A stretch of DNA of 7,513 bases, from NCBI GenBank assembly GCA_016210125.1, contig JACQUS010000500.1:1-7513 (forward strand), written 5' to 3'. Each line of letters opens with the position of its first letter. The first letter of the stretch is position 1. The DNA comes from Chloroflexota bacterium (lineage in GTDB: Bacteria; Chloroflexota; UBA6077; FW602-bin22; JACQUS01). The notes below the pieces were generated by a model that had not been told where the DNA came from, ran no database searches, and saw only the letters and a program-made list of their open reading frames with translations. A program made the position numbers and the translations under genes. Positions 1-6,260 of this stretch are shown here, one piece after another.

Positions 1-80
1 GAGCGCACGACCTGCCGCTTGCCCTTGAGCGAGCGGTTCTCGGGCAGGTGCAGGGCCAGCCGGCAGACGCCGATCACCAT
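1..80 (-). CDS. DUF503 (YlxP-like) family protein, N-terminal part, runs off left edge
   Basis: Reading the minus strand from the ATG at 80-78 gives 26 codons before the edge. The product begins MVIGVCRLALHLPENRSLKG and continues KRQVVR. This start (MVIGV..L.LHLP...SLKGKR) is the signature I know for the DUF503 family, small proteins of roughly 90-100 residues of unknown function. In many Gram-positive bacteria the gene (ylxP) sits near infB and rbfA. Only about a quarter of the protein is inside the window. The Shine-Dalgarno sequence upstream of the ATG is weak. It is divergent from the methyltransferase gene, with 107 bp between the starts. It probably marks the chromosomal flank of the restriction-modification unit. 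Family assignment is from the conserved N-terminus only. Confidence 0.75.
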   Translation of the reverse strand, partial: MVIGVCRLALHLPENRSLKGKRQVVR

Positions 81-187
81 GGGCGTTTAGCTACGCGCGA
101 CCTACGGTTGGCTTTGAGGTATGATAGCACCGAACGCCGCGATGAAGCTTGCCCTGGCTGCGAGTTAGCACAATTGGGGATGCCGGA
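81..187. promoter_or_regulatory. Divergent intergenic region between DUF503 gene and methyltransferase gene, possible -10 box
   Basis: These 107 bp separate two divergent starts and must carry a promoter for each. The best -10-like element on the plus strand is TATGAT at 120-125, about 60 bases before the methyltransferase ATG. No convincing TTGACA-like -35 lies 16-18 bp upstream. The same bases read TATCAT on the minus strand and could serve the DUF503 gene. A GGGGA run at 176-180 is the likely ribosome binding site for the ATG at 188. The promoter call is weak. Confidence 0.3.
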
Positions 188-1192
188 ATGGCCGCCCTGG
201 ACACGCGCACCTCGACGCATGGGCCCCCAATCCTGGAAGACCTGCTGCCGCCGGCGGCACTCAATCTGGGTCGTCAGGATGAGCAGCGAGCGATCCCGGC
301 CGTGGCCAAGCGGCCCGATTTGATGCGGGCCATTGAGGCCGTCGTCCGAGAACTTCCAACTCACCACACCCTCATCCTGGGGGACAGCCGCTTCATGGAC
401 GAGGTTCCTGACGAAAGCGTGCACCTCGTGGTGACATCCCCGCCCTACTGGACGCTCAAAGCGTACCCGGATCGGGCGGGCCAGCTTGGACTCGTTGAGA
501 ACTACGAGGTCTTCCTGGACGAGAGCGATAAGGTCTGGAGAAATGTGTACCGGGTCCTGGTCAAGGGTGGTCGGCTGGTCGTGGTGGTGGGAGATGTGTG
601 CCTACCTCGGCGCAAGTTCGGCCGACATGTCGTCTTCCCCCTCCATTCCAGCATCCAGGAGCGCTGCCGCAAGATCGGCTTCGACAACCTGAATCCGATC
701 ATCTGGTACAAGATTGCCAACGCCCAGTTTGAGGTCGACAACGGCTCGCAGTTTCTCGGGAAGCCGTACGAGCCCAATGCTATCGTCAAGAACGACATCG
801 AGTACATTCTGTTTCAGCGCAAGCCGGGTGGCTACCGCCAGCCGACGCTAGCCACCCGCTTGCTCTCCATCATCCCCGAGGGCGTCCACCGGGAGTGCTT
901 CCAACAAATTTGGACGCTGACCGGCGCTTCGACGAAAAAGCATCCGGCGCCTTTCCCCTTGGCGCTAGCTGAGCGCCTGGTGCGGATGTTCTCCTTTGTA
1001 GGTGATACGGTGCTCGACCCCTTCCTGGGCACCGGAACCACGGCTCTGGCGGCAGGCCAATGGGGGCGTCACAGTGTCGGCTACGAGATTGAGCCTGCGT
1101 ACCTGGAGATGGCCAAAGAGCGGCTTGCAGGGGGCATGTTTAGCCTGCGTACCGTTGAGACGCTCGCACAGCCGATGCCCGCGAACCCTTAA
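188..1192 (+). CDS. Site-specific DNA methyltransferase, beta class (N4-cytosine or N6-adenine), modification subunit of a type II R-M unit
   Basis: The 334-residue product is expected to transfer a methyl group from S-adenosylmethionine to an exocyclic amino group in a specific DNA site, protecting host DNA from the neighbouring nuclease. The catalytic motif IV, TSPPYW, is at residues 83-88. The AdoMet-binding motif I, DPFLGTGTT, is near the C-terminus at 277-285, followed by GYEIEPAYLE at 298-307. HPAPFP at 252-257 is the usual element ahead of motif I. This order (IV before I) defines the beta group of the N6_N4_Mtase family. SPPY rather than DPPY leans towards N4-cytosine, but adenine specificity is not excluded. 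The target-recognition part should lie in the middle (about residues 130-240). I chose ATG 188 because GGGGA lies 7 bases upstream. A TTG at 149 would add 13 residues without a good ribosome binding site, and ATG 323 is another in-frame choice. The stop overlaps that of the convergent nuclease gene. Base composition is lower in GC than the transporter genes to the right. Confidence 0.9.
   Translation: MAALDTRTSTHGPPILEDLLPPAALNLGRQDEQRAIPAVAKRPDLMRAIEAVVRELPTHHTLILGDSRFMDEVPDESVHLVVTSPPYWTLKAYPDRAGQLGLVENYEVFLDESDKVWRNVYRVLVKGGRLVVVVGDVCLPRRKFGRHVVFPLHSSIQERCRKIGFDNLNPIIWYKIANAQFEVDNGSQFLGKPYEPNAIVKNDIEYILFQRKPGGYRQPTLATRLLSIIPEGVHRECFQQIWTLTGASTKKHPAPFPLALAERLVRMFSFVGDTVLDPFLGTGTTALAAGQWGRHSVGYEIEPAYLEMAKERLAGGMFSLRTVETLAQPMPANP
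1189..1192. other. TTAA palindrome giving both stop codons of the convergent R-M genes
   Basis: Bases 1190-1192 read TAA on the plus strand and end the methyltransferase. Bases 1191-1189 read TAA on the minus strand and end the nuclease. The genes therefore overlap tail to tail by exactly 4 bp, leaving no room for a terminator between them. Confidence 0.95.
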
Positions 1193-1878
1193 AAGCGGGC
1201 CTCGTACATGCGCGCGAGCCGGGTGATGAACTCCCCGTAGTGCTGAGGGTCGCCGGGTTGCGGGGCCGGCGGTGTGTCCACCAGGCGACCCGGATGTACC
1301 CCATCGTAGTCCACGAGGATCACGGCCACGGCCTCAGGCTGGTCGTTCGGCTCATCCTCACGTTCGCGGAGCGGAATTCCGGTGAAGATGCGGACGGAAT
1401 CGACCACGATCTTGGACATGTTGGGGTAGTTTCGTTCGATCCCCGTCGCAAACCCGTTGGGGTTACGGTAGATCGGGTTGACGTTGATGACGACGATGGC
1501 GCCGGCGATGGCCTTGAGCGAGTGGTTGTGCAGGTGATTGGCGTAGGCAATGAGGTCGCCGTAGCGGTTCTTCCGGGCCTTCCCGTGTGCGGTCATGATC
1601 GTCTTGTTTTCAACGGCGAGGCGCACGCGGTTGATCGGGCCGGACACCGTTGGGTCGAGGAAGACAAGATCGAGGTCCCGTTCGGTGATGCGGGTGCGGA
1701 CCGGCGCGTTCAACTCTCGCTTCAGGCGTGCTGTCGAGAGATCGTTCGCCAAGCGCGGTGAGGCGCGCTGGAGGTCCTCGGTCACGAAGCCGGAGAGGGC
1801 ATCCGAGTTCTGCTGTCCGCGGGGGTTGAATCCGAGGTGCTCGTTGATCCACGCGACGTATAACTCCGGCGCTGCCAT
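1189..1878 (-). CDS. Putative type II restriction endonuclease, PD-(D/E)XK fold
   Basis: This 229-residue protein is the probable cognate nuclease of the convergent methyltransferase. The visible catalytic signature is an acidic residue in TERDLDLVFLD (D68/D70), then a beta-strand LAVENK with E90 and K92. That matches the D...E-x-K core of PD-(D/E)XK nucleases. It is followed by TAHGKARKNRYGDLIAYANH (residues 95-114) and a hydrophobic strand AIAGAIVVINVNP (123-135). I do not recognise a named enzyme or recognition site; I have a general memory of unnamed restriction-type proteins with an ENKT..TAHGKAR..RY segment. The start is ATG 1878-1876 with GGGGTT upstream on the minus strand. A TAAGAT element about 40 bases upstream could be its -10, with no clear -35. 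No controller (C) gene is visible. The stop codon lies within the TTAA shared with the methyltransferase. Nuclease function is inferred from the motif plus context. Confidence 0.78.
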   Translation of the reverse strand: MAAPELYVAWINEHLGFNPRGQQNSDALSGFVTEDLQRASPRLANDLSTARLKRELNAPVRTRITERDLDLVFLDPTVSGPINRVRLAVENKTIMTAHGKARKNRYGDLIAYANHLHNHSLKAIAGAIVVINVNPIYRNPNGFATGIERNYPNMSKIVVDSVRIFTGIPLREREDEPNDQPEAVAVILVDYDGVHPGRLVDTPPAPQPGDPQHYGEFITRLARMYEARF

Positions 1879-2131
1879 CTAGAACCCCATACTTCCGCTC
1901 TTCAGCCTGCTGTATCTTAGAGCCGACTCGGGAGAGTGCAGGGGAGGAGCTGGAATAGAAGCGAGGCCAGCTCGGCATCGGACATCGCACGGGGGTCGCC
2001 TGGGCGATCACGCAAGCGCGGGGCGCCTCGGTAAAGCTGGTCGGCGCCAAGGGCAATAGGCCGCACAGTAGGGCGTAGCGGGTGCGCAGTACGCAAACGC
2101 TTGTGCAGCCGCTCCTCGCTGCATAAGCGCA
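1879..2131. other. 253-bp gap between nuclease start and first SDR stop
   Basis: I find no confident gene here. It must hold the nuclease promoter (minus strand, reading left) and the 3' end of the SDR transcript. No strong hairpin with a T-run is visible. A plus-strand stretch at 1959-2078 is open for 39 codons with mostly G/C third positions and encodes a phrase like GVAWAITQARGASVKLVGAK, but it has no start codon and is preceded directly by TAG. It could be the remnant of a lost gene. The gap may mark the join between the restriction-modification unit and the older chromosomal segment. Confidence 0.4.
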
Positions 2132-2917
2132 TCAGATACAGCGCGTCTGCCCGCCGTCGATGTCGTAGAGCGCGCCGGTGACGTAGCTGGCGCGCTCGGA
2201 GGCTAGGAAGGCGATCACCGCGGCGATCTCCTCCGGCCGGCCGAGGCGCTGGAGCGGCACGTCGGCAACGACGCTCTGCCGCACCTCGTCGGGGCTCTTG
2301 CCGAGCATCGCGGCCCGCTGCTGGATGATGCCACGGATGCGGTCGGTGTCGCTGGGGCCGGGGTTGACGGCGTTGACGAGCACGGCGTGCGGCGCGCCCA
2401 GCTCGGCCAGGGCCTTTGTGAAGTTGAGCAGCCCGGCGTTCACCACCGAGGCCATGATCGCCGCGGCGAGCGGCTGGATGCCCCAGTTGCCGACGATGTT
2501 GATGATGCGACCGCCGCCCTGGCGCACCATGTGCGGGAACACCGCACGGGCGCAGCGGATATGGCCCAGCAGCTTGCCGTTGAGCGCCTCCAGCCACTCC
2601 TCGTCGCTGAGCTGCACGAACGGCGCGGCCTTGGGGCCGATGAGCGAGTTGACCAAGACATCCACCCGGCCGAAGCGCCCAAGCACGGCGTCCACGAAGG
2701 TCTGCACGTCGGGCGTGCGCGTGCAGTCGGCCGGCATCACGAAGGCCTGGCCGCCACGCGCCGCGAGCTCGGCCGCCAGCGCGTCGAGGTCGGCCTGGTT
2801 GCGGGCACAGGCGGCGACGCTGGCACCCTCGGCGGCCAGGGCGTGCGTAACGGCGCGGCCCAGGCCGCGGCTGCCGCCGGTAATGAGCGCGACTTTGCCC
2901 CGCAGTCCGAGGTCCAT
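2132..2917 (-). CDS. SDR-family protein, paralogue 1, with degenerate catalytic residues
   Basis: The 261-residue length and overall pattern are those of a classical short-chain dehydrogenase/reductase with a Rossmann fold. The dinucleotide-binding loop TGGSRGLG is at 13-20, the strand VDVLVNSLIG at 85-94 replaces the usual NNAG, the helix Asn is at about 113, NPGP is at 185-188, and a typical tail VTGALYDIDGG is at 247-256. The segment that should hold Ser and YxxxK (about 138-165, RIINIVGNWG through ASVVNAGLLNFTKALA) contains no Tyr or Lys before K168. By eye Ser is Gly143, Tyr is Ala156 and Lys is Asn160. Conventional NAD(P)H-dependent ketone/alcohol chemistry is therefore doubtful; it may bind a nucleotide, act by another mechanism, or be a regulatory or structural partner. 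The start ATG 2917 has a strong GGAGGGGGG upstream. It follows paralogue 2 in the same operon with a 17-bp gap, and the two are roughly two-thirds identical by eye. Confidence 0.88.
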   Translation of the reverse strand: MDLGLRGKVALITGGSRGLGRAVTHALAAEGASVAACARNQADLDALAAELAARGGQAFVMPADCTRTPDVQTFVDAVLGRFGRVDVLVNSLIGPKAAPFVQLSDEEWLEALNGKLLGHIRCARAVFPHMVRQGGGRIINIVGNWGIQPLAAAIMASVVNAGLLNFTKALAELGAPHAVLVNAVNPGPSDTDRIRGIIQQRAAMLGKSPDEVRQSVVADVPLQRLGRPEEIAAVIAFLASERASYVTGALYDIDGGQTRCI

Positions 2918-2934
2918 CCCGTCCCCCCTCCCGA

Positions 2935-3723
2935 TCAGATGCAGCGCGTCATGCCGCCGTCGACGTCCAGCAGCGCGCCGGTGACATAGCTGGCGTGCGG
3001 CGAGCAGAGGAAGGCGATCAGCCCGGCGATCTCGTCGGGACGACCCAGGCGGCGCAAGGGGATCTCGCGCACGAACTCCTGGCGCGCCTCCTCGACACTG
3101 ATGCCGCGCGCCACGGCCACGGCCTCGGCGAGGTAGCGCATGCGGTCGGTGTCGCAGGGACCGGGGTTGACGGCGTTGACGAGCACGTTGTGCGGCGCGC
3201 CCAAATCGGCCAGGGCCTTGGTGAAGTTCAGCAGGCCGGCGTTGACGACGCCGGCGGTGATGGCGTGGCCGTTGGCCATCCGGCCGTGCGTCCCAACGAT
3301 ATTGATGATGCGCCCGCCGCCCTGGCCGACCATGTGCGGGAAGACCTCGCGGGCACAGCGAATCTGCCCGAGCAGCTTGAGGTTCAGCGCCTCGATCCAG
3401 CCCTCGTCGCTCAGCTCGACGAACGGCGCTGTCTTCGGCCCCATGAGCGAGTTGACGAGCACATCGACGCGTCCGAAGTGGCCCAGGACGGCGTCGACGA
3501 AGGCCCGCACGTCGGAGCTACGGGTGCAATCGGCGGCCATCGTGAACGCGGCGCCCGGGCTCCGCATGCTGAGGTCGGCCGCCACCGCGTCCAGGCCCGC
3601 CTGGCCGCGCGCGCAGACCGCCACGTTAGCGCCCTCGGCCAGCAAGAGCTGCGCTGCAGCGCGACCCAGCCCGCGGCTACCACCGCTGATGACGACGACC
3701 TTGCCCGTGATCCCCAGGTCCAT
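2935..3723 (-). CDS. SDR-family protein, paralogue 2, with degenerate catalytic residues
   Basis: This is the first gene of the two-gene SDR operon and encodes 262 residues. SGGSRGLG at 13-20 is the nucleotide-binding loop, NSLMGPK at 91-97 takes the place of NNAG, an Asn is retained at about 114, and NPGPCDTDR is at 186-194. The C-terminus VTGALLDVDGG...RCI closely matches paralogue 1. The catalytic region (RIINIVGTHG through TAGVVNAGLLNFTKALA, about 138-172) again has no YxxxK: by eye Ser is Gly144, Tyr is Ala157 and Lys is Asn161. The same three replacements in both copies argue for a shared function rather than random decay. I set the start at ATG 3723, which follows GGGAGGGTGG. Longer versions reaching upstream to 3888 would place this ribosome binding site inside the gene. 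A TACAGT at 3763-3758 could be its -10. Substrate and pathway are unknown. Confidence 0.88.
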   Translation of the reverse strand: MDLGITGKVVVISGGSRGLGRAAAQLLLAEGANVAVCARGQAGLDAVAADLSMRSPGAAFTMAADCTRSSDVRAFVDAVLGHFGRVDVLVNSLMGPKTAPFVELSDEGWIEALNLKLLGQIRCAREVFPHMVGQGGGRIINIVGTHGRMANGHAITAGVVNAGLLNFTKALADLGAPHNVLVNAVNPGPCDTDRMRYLAEAVAVARGISVEEARQEFVREIPLRRLGRPDEIAGLIAFLCSPHASYVTGALLDVDGGMTRCI

Positions 3724-3899
3724 GGCCACCCTCCCCATGCGTGCGGTGCGACGCTCTACTGTAGCATCCGCCCCGCGTGCTGTACCATAGCGGAGCGGCC
3801 GCGTCGATCGGTTGCTGGGCACGGCGGCGCGCCCCCGGCCTGGGCGGCCGCCCGGCCTGACGGCGAACGCGGCGCGTCGGTCGCACACGGGAGAATCGC
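3724..3899. promoter_or_regulatory. Divergent control region between SDR operon and TSUP genes, with two GCGGCCGC palindromes
   Basis: This 176-bp region separates divergent starts. It holds two identical 8-bp palindromes GCGGCCGC, at 3795-3802 and 3844-3851. The second is the centre of a perfect 12-bp palindrome, GGGCGGCCGCCC (3842-3853). Their 49-bp start-to-start spacing is close to a whole number of helical turns, so they could bind one dimeric regulator twice. A minus-strand TACAGT (3763-3758) is a candidate -10 for the SDR operon. No good plus-strand promoter stands out. GGGAG at 3888-3892 is the ribosome binding site of the first TSUP gene. In such GC-rich DNA, palindromes made only of G and C can arise by chance. 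Confidence 0.4.
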
Positions 3900-4637
3900 T
3901 TGGAGACCTGGGCGCCCGCGGCGGCGGTCGTGAGCGGCGCGGCGCTCCTGCGTGGCGTGACTGGGTTTGGCTCCGGGCTCATCGTCGTGCCGGTGCTGGC
4001 GCTGCTCTACGCGCCGGCTGTGGCCGTGCCGACCTCGGTGCTCATCGAGATGGTCGCCGTCCTCTGGCTCGTGCCGCAGGCCTGGCGCGCGACGCACTGG
4101 CCGCTCGTCGGGGCCCTTGCCGTCGGCTACGTGCCCGGCATCGTGCTCGGCACGCTGATCCTCACGGCCCTGCAGCCGGCGGCGCTGAAGCTGCTGATCG
4201 GCGCGACGTCGATCTCGTTCGCTGCGCTGCTGCTCGGCGGCCGGAGCGTGCCGGCCGGCGGCGCGATCTGGCCGGCGGCCGGACTCGTCGGTGGCCTGTT
4301 CACTGGCACGAGCAACATGGGTGGCCCGCCGGTGATCGTCCTGCTGGCCAGCCGCTTTCGGGCGAAGCTGGCGCTGCGCTCCAACGTTATCACCGGCACG
4401 GGCCTGCAGTTCTTCCTTGCGGCTCTGGTGTTCGCGCTGCGCGGTCTGCTCACGGGCGAGGTCGTCATGCTGACGCTCGCGCTGCTGCCCGGCTGGCTGG
4501 GCGGGCTGTGGCTCGGCACGCGGCTCTACCATCGCCTGCCGAGCGAGCGCTTCCGCGTGGTTGTATTGCTGGCCGTCGTGCTCGCCAGTGCGCCGAGCAT
4601 AGGTGTCGGGCTAGCCGAGCTCGTGGCGACGCGCTAG
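3900..4637 (+). CDS. TauE/SafE (TSUP) family membrane permease, copy 1 of 3
   Basis: This is a 245-residue integral membrane protein of the TSUP family, whose known members export sulfite, sulfoacetate and related organic anions across the inner membrane. The two family half-repeats each show their landmark. LLRGVTGFGSGLIVVPVLAL at 17-36 lies in the first half. GLFTGTSNMGGPPVIVLLAS at 132-151 lies in the second. Long hydrophobic stretches alternate with short charged loops such as QAWRATHW (60-67). The length is typical. Start is TTG 3900, supported by GGGAG 7 bases upstream; no ATG lies in frame before the conserved segment. It is divergent from the SDR operon and leads the triplet. It lacks the PxHRWRW loop present in copies 2 and 3, having a shorter PAGGAIW there, so it is the most diverged copy. 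Substrate unknown. Confidence 0.9.
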   Translation: METWAPAAAVVSGAALLRGVTGFGSGLIVVPVLALLYAPAVAVPTSVLIEMVAVLWLVPQAWRATHWPLVGALAVGYVPGIVLGTLILTALQPAALKLLIGATSISFAALLLGGRSVPAGGAIWPAAGLVGGLFTGTSNMGGPPVIVLLASRFRAKLALRSNVITGTGLQFFLAALVFALRGLLTGEVVMLTLALLPGWLGGLWLGTRLYHRLPSERFRVVVLLAVVLASAPSIGVGLAELVATR

Positions 4638-4695
4638 AGCGACCGACCAGACGCGTCCGACGCCATGCAGCGAGATGATGCTCATCGTCCGTGGT

Positions 4696-4711
4696 GCCCG
4701 CGCCGGCGGGC
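4696..4711 (+). other. Perfect 6-bp hairpin between TSUP copies 1 and 2
   Basis: GCCCGC-GCCG-GCGGGC forms a perfect 6-bp stem with a 4-base loop, in the 102-bp gap between the first and second TSUP genes. No T-run follows immediately (only GGTTTTC about 5-10 bases later), so it is at best a weak terminator or attenuator or an mRNA-stability element. It lies about 28 bases before the GTG start of copy 2. The rest of the gap (4638-4739) shows no gene. Confidence 0.35.
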
Positions 4712-4739
4712 GTAGAGGTTTTCAGGGAAGGGGTGCAGG

Positions 4740-5483
4740 GTGGCGTTCTGGGTCCTGGCCGCGGCGGTCACCTTCGGCGCGGCGCTGCTGCGCGGGCTGA
4801 CCGGCTTCGGCTCGCCGCTCATCATGGTTCCGGTGCTGGCGTTGCTGTACAGCCCGGTCGAGGCGGTATCGGTCTCGGTGCTGCTGGAAACGGTGGCCGG
4901 CGTGTACCTCTTCCCCCAAGGGCGGCGCGCTACCGACTGGCGCCTGGTCGGCGTGCTCACGGCTACCGGTGCGCCGGCCATTGTCGTCGGCACGTACGCC
5001 TTGACGACCCTCGAGCCGGCGTTGCTGAAGGTGTTCATCGGCAGCACCTCGATCGCCTGGGCGCTTCTGCTGCTCGGCGGGCGCAGCATGCCGGTGCACC
5101 GCTGGCGCTGGACCTGGCCGGTCGCCGGCGTCGTCGGCGGCTTCTTCCAGGGCAGCGTGAGCATGGGTGGGCCGCCGGCGATCATCCTGCTGGCTAGCCG
5201 CTTCAGCGACAAGGTGCAGCTCCGCTCGACGATGATCACGCTCTTCACCGTGCTCTTTCTCCTTACCATCGCCGCGTTCGCCGCCCGTGGCCTGCTGAGC
5301 ATCGGCAGTGCGACGCTGGCGCTCTCGCTCCTGCCGTTCCACCTTGGCGCGCTGTGGGTGGGCACCCGCCTGTTCGACCGCGTGCCGAGCGGTTTCTTCC
5401 GCAAGCTGACGCTCGTCGCGGTGGTGCTGGCGAGCATGCCGGCCGTAGTGGTGAGCGTCGTCGAGCTGGCGACGCGGCGCTAG
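4740..5483 (+). CDS. TauE/SafE (TSUP) family membrane permease, copy 2 of 3
   Basis: The 247-residue product aligns with copies 1 and 3 almost end to end. GAALLRGLTGFGSPLIMVPV (13-32) is the N-terminal landmark and FFQGSVSMGGPPAIILLASR (135-154) the C-terminal one. RATDWRLV at 63-70 and PVHRWRWTWP at 118-127 are loops shared with copy 3. The protein is hydrophobic throughout, as expected for a multi-helix permease. Start is GTG 4740 after a purine-rich AGGGAAGGGG; the reading frame has no better start. It lies 102 bp after copy 1 and 9 bp before copy 3, so 2 and 3 are very probably co-transcribed and may be translationally coupled. In the second landmark, Gln-Gly-Ser-Val-Ser replaces the Thr-Gly-Thr-(Ser/Ala)-Asn of the other copies, which may reflect a different substrate. 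Confidence 0.9.
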   Translation: MAFWVLAAAVTFGAALLRGLTGFGSPLIMVPVLALLYSPVEAVSVSVLLETVAGVYLFPQGRRATDWRLVGVLTATGAPAIVVGTYALTTLEPALLKVFIGSTSIAWALLLLGGRSMPVHRWRWTWPVAGVVGGFFQGSVSMGGPPAIILLASRFSDKVQLRSTMITLFTVLFLLTIAAFAARGLLSIGSATLALSLLPFHLGALWVGTRLFDRVPSGFFRKLTLVAVVLASMPAVVVSVVELATRR

Positions 5484-5492
5484 GGGAGCGGT

Positions 5493-6236
5493 GTGGGCGC
5501 GTGGGCCATCGCCGCGGCGGTCGTCTTCGGCGCGGCGCTGCTGCGCGGCATGACCGGCTTTGGCTCGGCGCTGATCATCGTGCCGGTGCTGGCGCTGCTC
5601 TACGGTCCGGTCGAGGCCGTGCTCGCCTCGATCATCCTCGACGTCTTCGCCGGCGCCTACCTGCTGCCGCAGGCCTGGCGCGCGACCGACTGGCGGCTGG
5701 TGGCCGGGATGACGGCGCCCACCCCGCCGATGATCGCGCTGGGCACGCTGGCGCTGACGGCGCTGGACCCGGCCCTGCTGAAAATCTTCATCGGGGCGAC
5801 GTCGATGAGCTTCGCCCTGCTGCTGCTGGGCGGGCGGACGTGGCCGCTGCACCGCTGGCGCTGGTCGTGGCCGGTGGCCGGGGCGGTCAGCGGCTTCTTC
5901 ACTGGCACAGCGAACATGGGCGGGCCGCCGGTGATGCTGCTGATGGCCAACGCCTTCCGGCAGAAGGCGGCCCTGCGCTCGAACTTCATCGGCTTCATCA
6001 CCCCGCAGTTCGTCATCGTCTGCGCGGTCTACGCCGCGCGCGGGCTGGTGAGCGTGGCCGGGGCGACGCTGGCGCTGTCGCTGCTGCCGCTGTGGCTGGC
6101 GGGGCTCTGGCTGGGCGCGCGGCTGTACCATCGCGCCGGGAGCGCGCTCTTTCGCCGCGTGACCCTGGTGGCGGTGGTGCTGGCCAGCACGCCGGCGGTC
6201 GTCGTCAGCCTCGTCGACCTGGCGACGCGGCGGTGA
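5493..6236 (+). CDS. TauE/SafE (TSUP) family membrane permease, copy 3 of 3
   Basis: This third 247-residue TSUP paralogue carries GAALLRGMTGFGSALIIVPV at 13-32 and GFFTGTANMGGPPVMLLMAN at 134-153. Loops QAWRATDWRLV (60-70) and PLHRWRWSWP (118-127) sit between helices. It is closest to copy 2 by eye; the two genes share an identical 24-base run near their 5' ends (4772-4795 and 5525-5548). Start is GTG 5493 with GGGGAG 4 bases upstream, overlapping the end of copy 2's stop region. An out-of-frame GTG at 5491 is not usable. Third codon positions are almost all G or C. A coding-like small ORF follows in the same frame after the TGA. Confidence 0.9.
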   Translation: MGAWAIAAAVVFGAALLRGMTGFGSALIIVPVLALLYGPVEAVLASIILDVFAGAYLLPQAWRATDWRLVAGMTAPTPPMIALGTLALTALDPALLKIFIGATSMSFALLLLGGRTWPLHRWRWSWPVAGAVSGFFTGTANMGGPPVMLLMANAFRQKAALRSNFIGFITPQFVIVCAVYAARGLVSVAGATLALSLLPLWLAGLWLGARLYHRAGSALFRRVTLVAVVLASTPAVVVSLVDLATRR

Positions 6237-6260
6237 CCCCACCCGCCCGGCCCCTGCCCG

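Noticed and set aside
149..187. TTG at 149 as methyltransferase start
   Set aside because: No good ribosome binding site precedes it, whereas GGGGA sits 7 bases before ATG 188. The extra residues look unconserved.
1240..1761. A 173-codon plus-strand open frame across the nuclease gene
   Set aside because: Product lacks recognisable motifs, while the minus strand carries the ENK nuclease core next to a matching methyltransferase.
1917..1985. A 22-codon minus-strand ORF (MSDAELASLLFQLL...)
   Set aside because: Too short, no clear ribosome binding site or known homologue; it is the tail of a longer shadow frame of the SDR gene.
3724..3888. Upstream extension of SDR paralogue 2 to 317 residues
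   Set aside because: The added Arg/Pro-rich residues do not resemble an SDR, and the GGGAGGGTGG ribosome binding site would lie inside the gene. The paralogue also starts at MDLG.
4696..4711. The GCCCGC/GCGGGC hairpin as an intrinsic terminator
   Set aside because: The stem is only 6 bp and is not followed directly by a T-run, so it is listed only as a weak hairpin.
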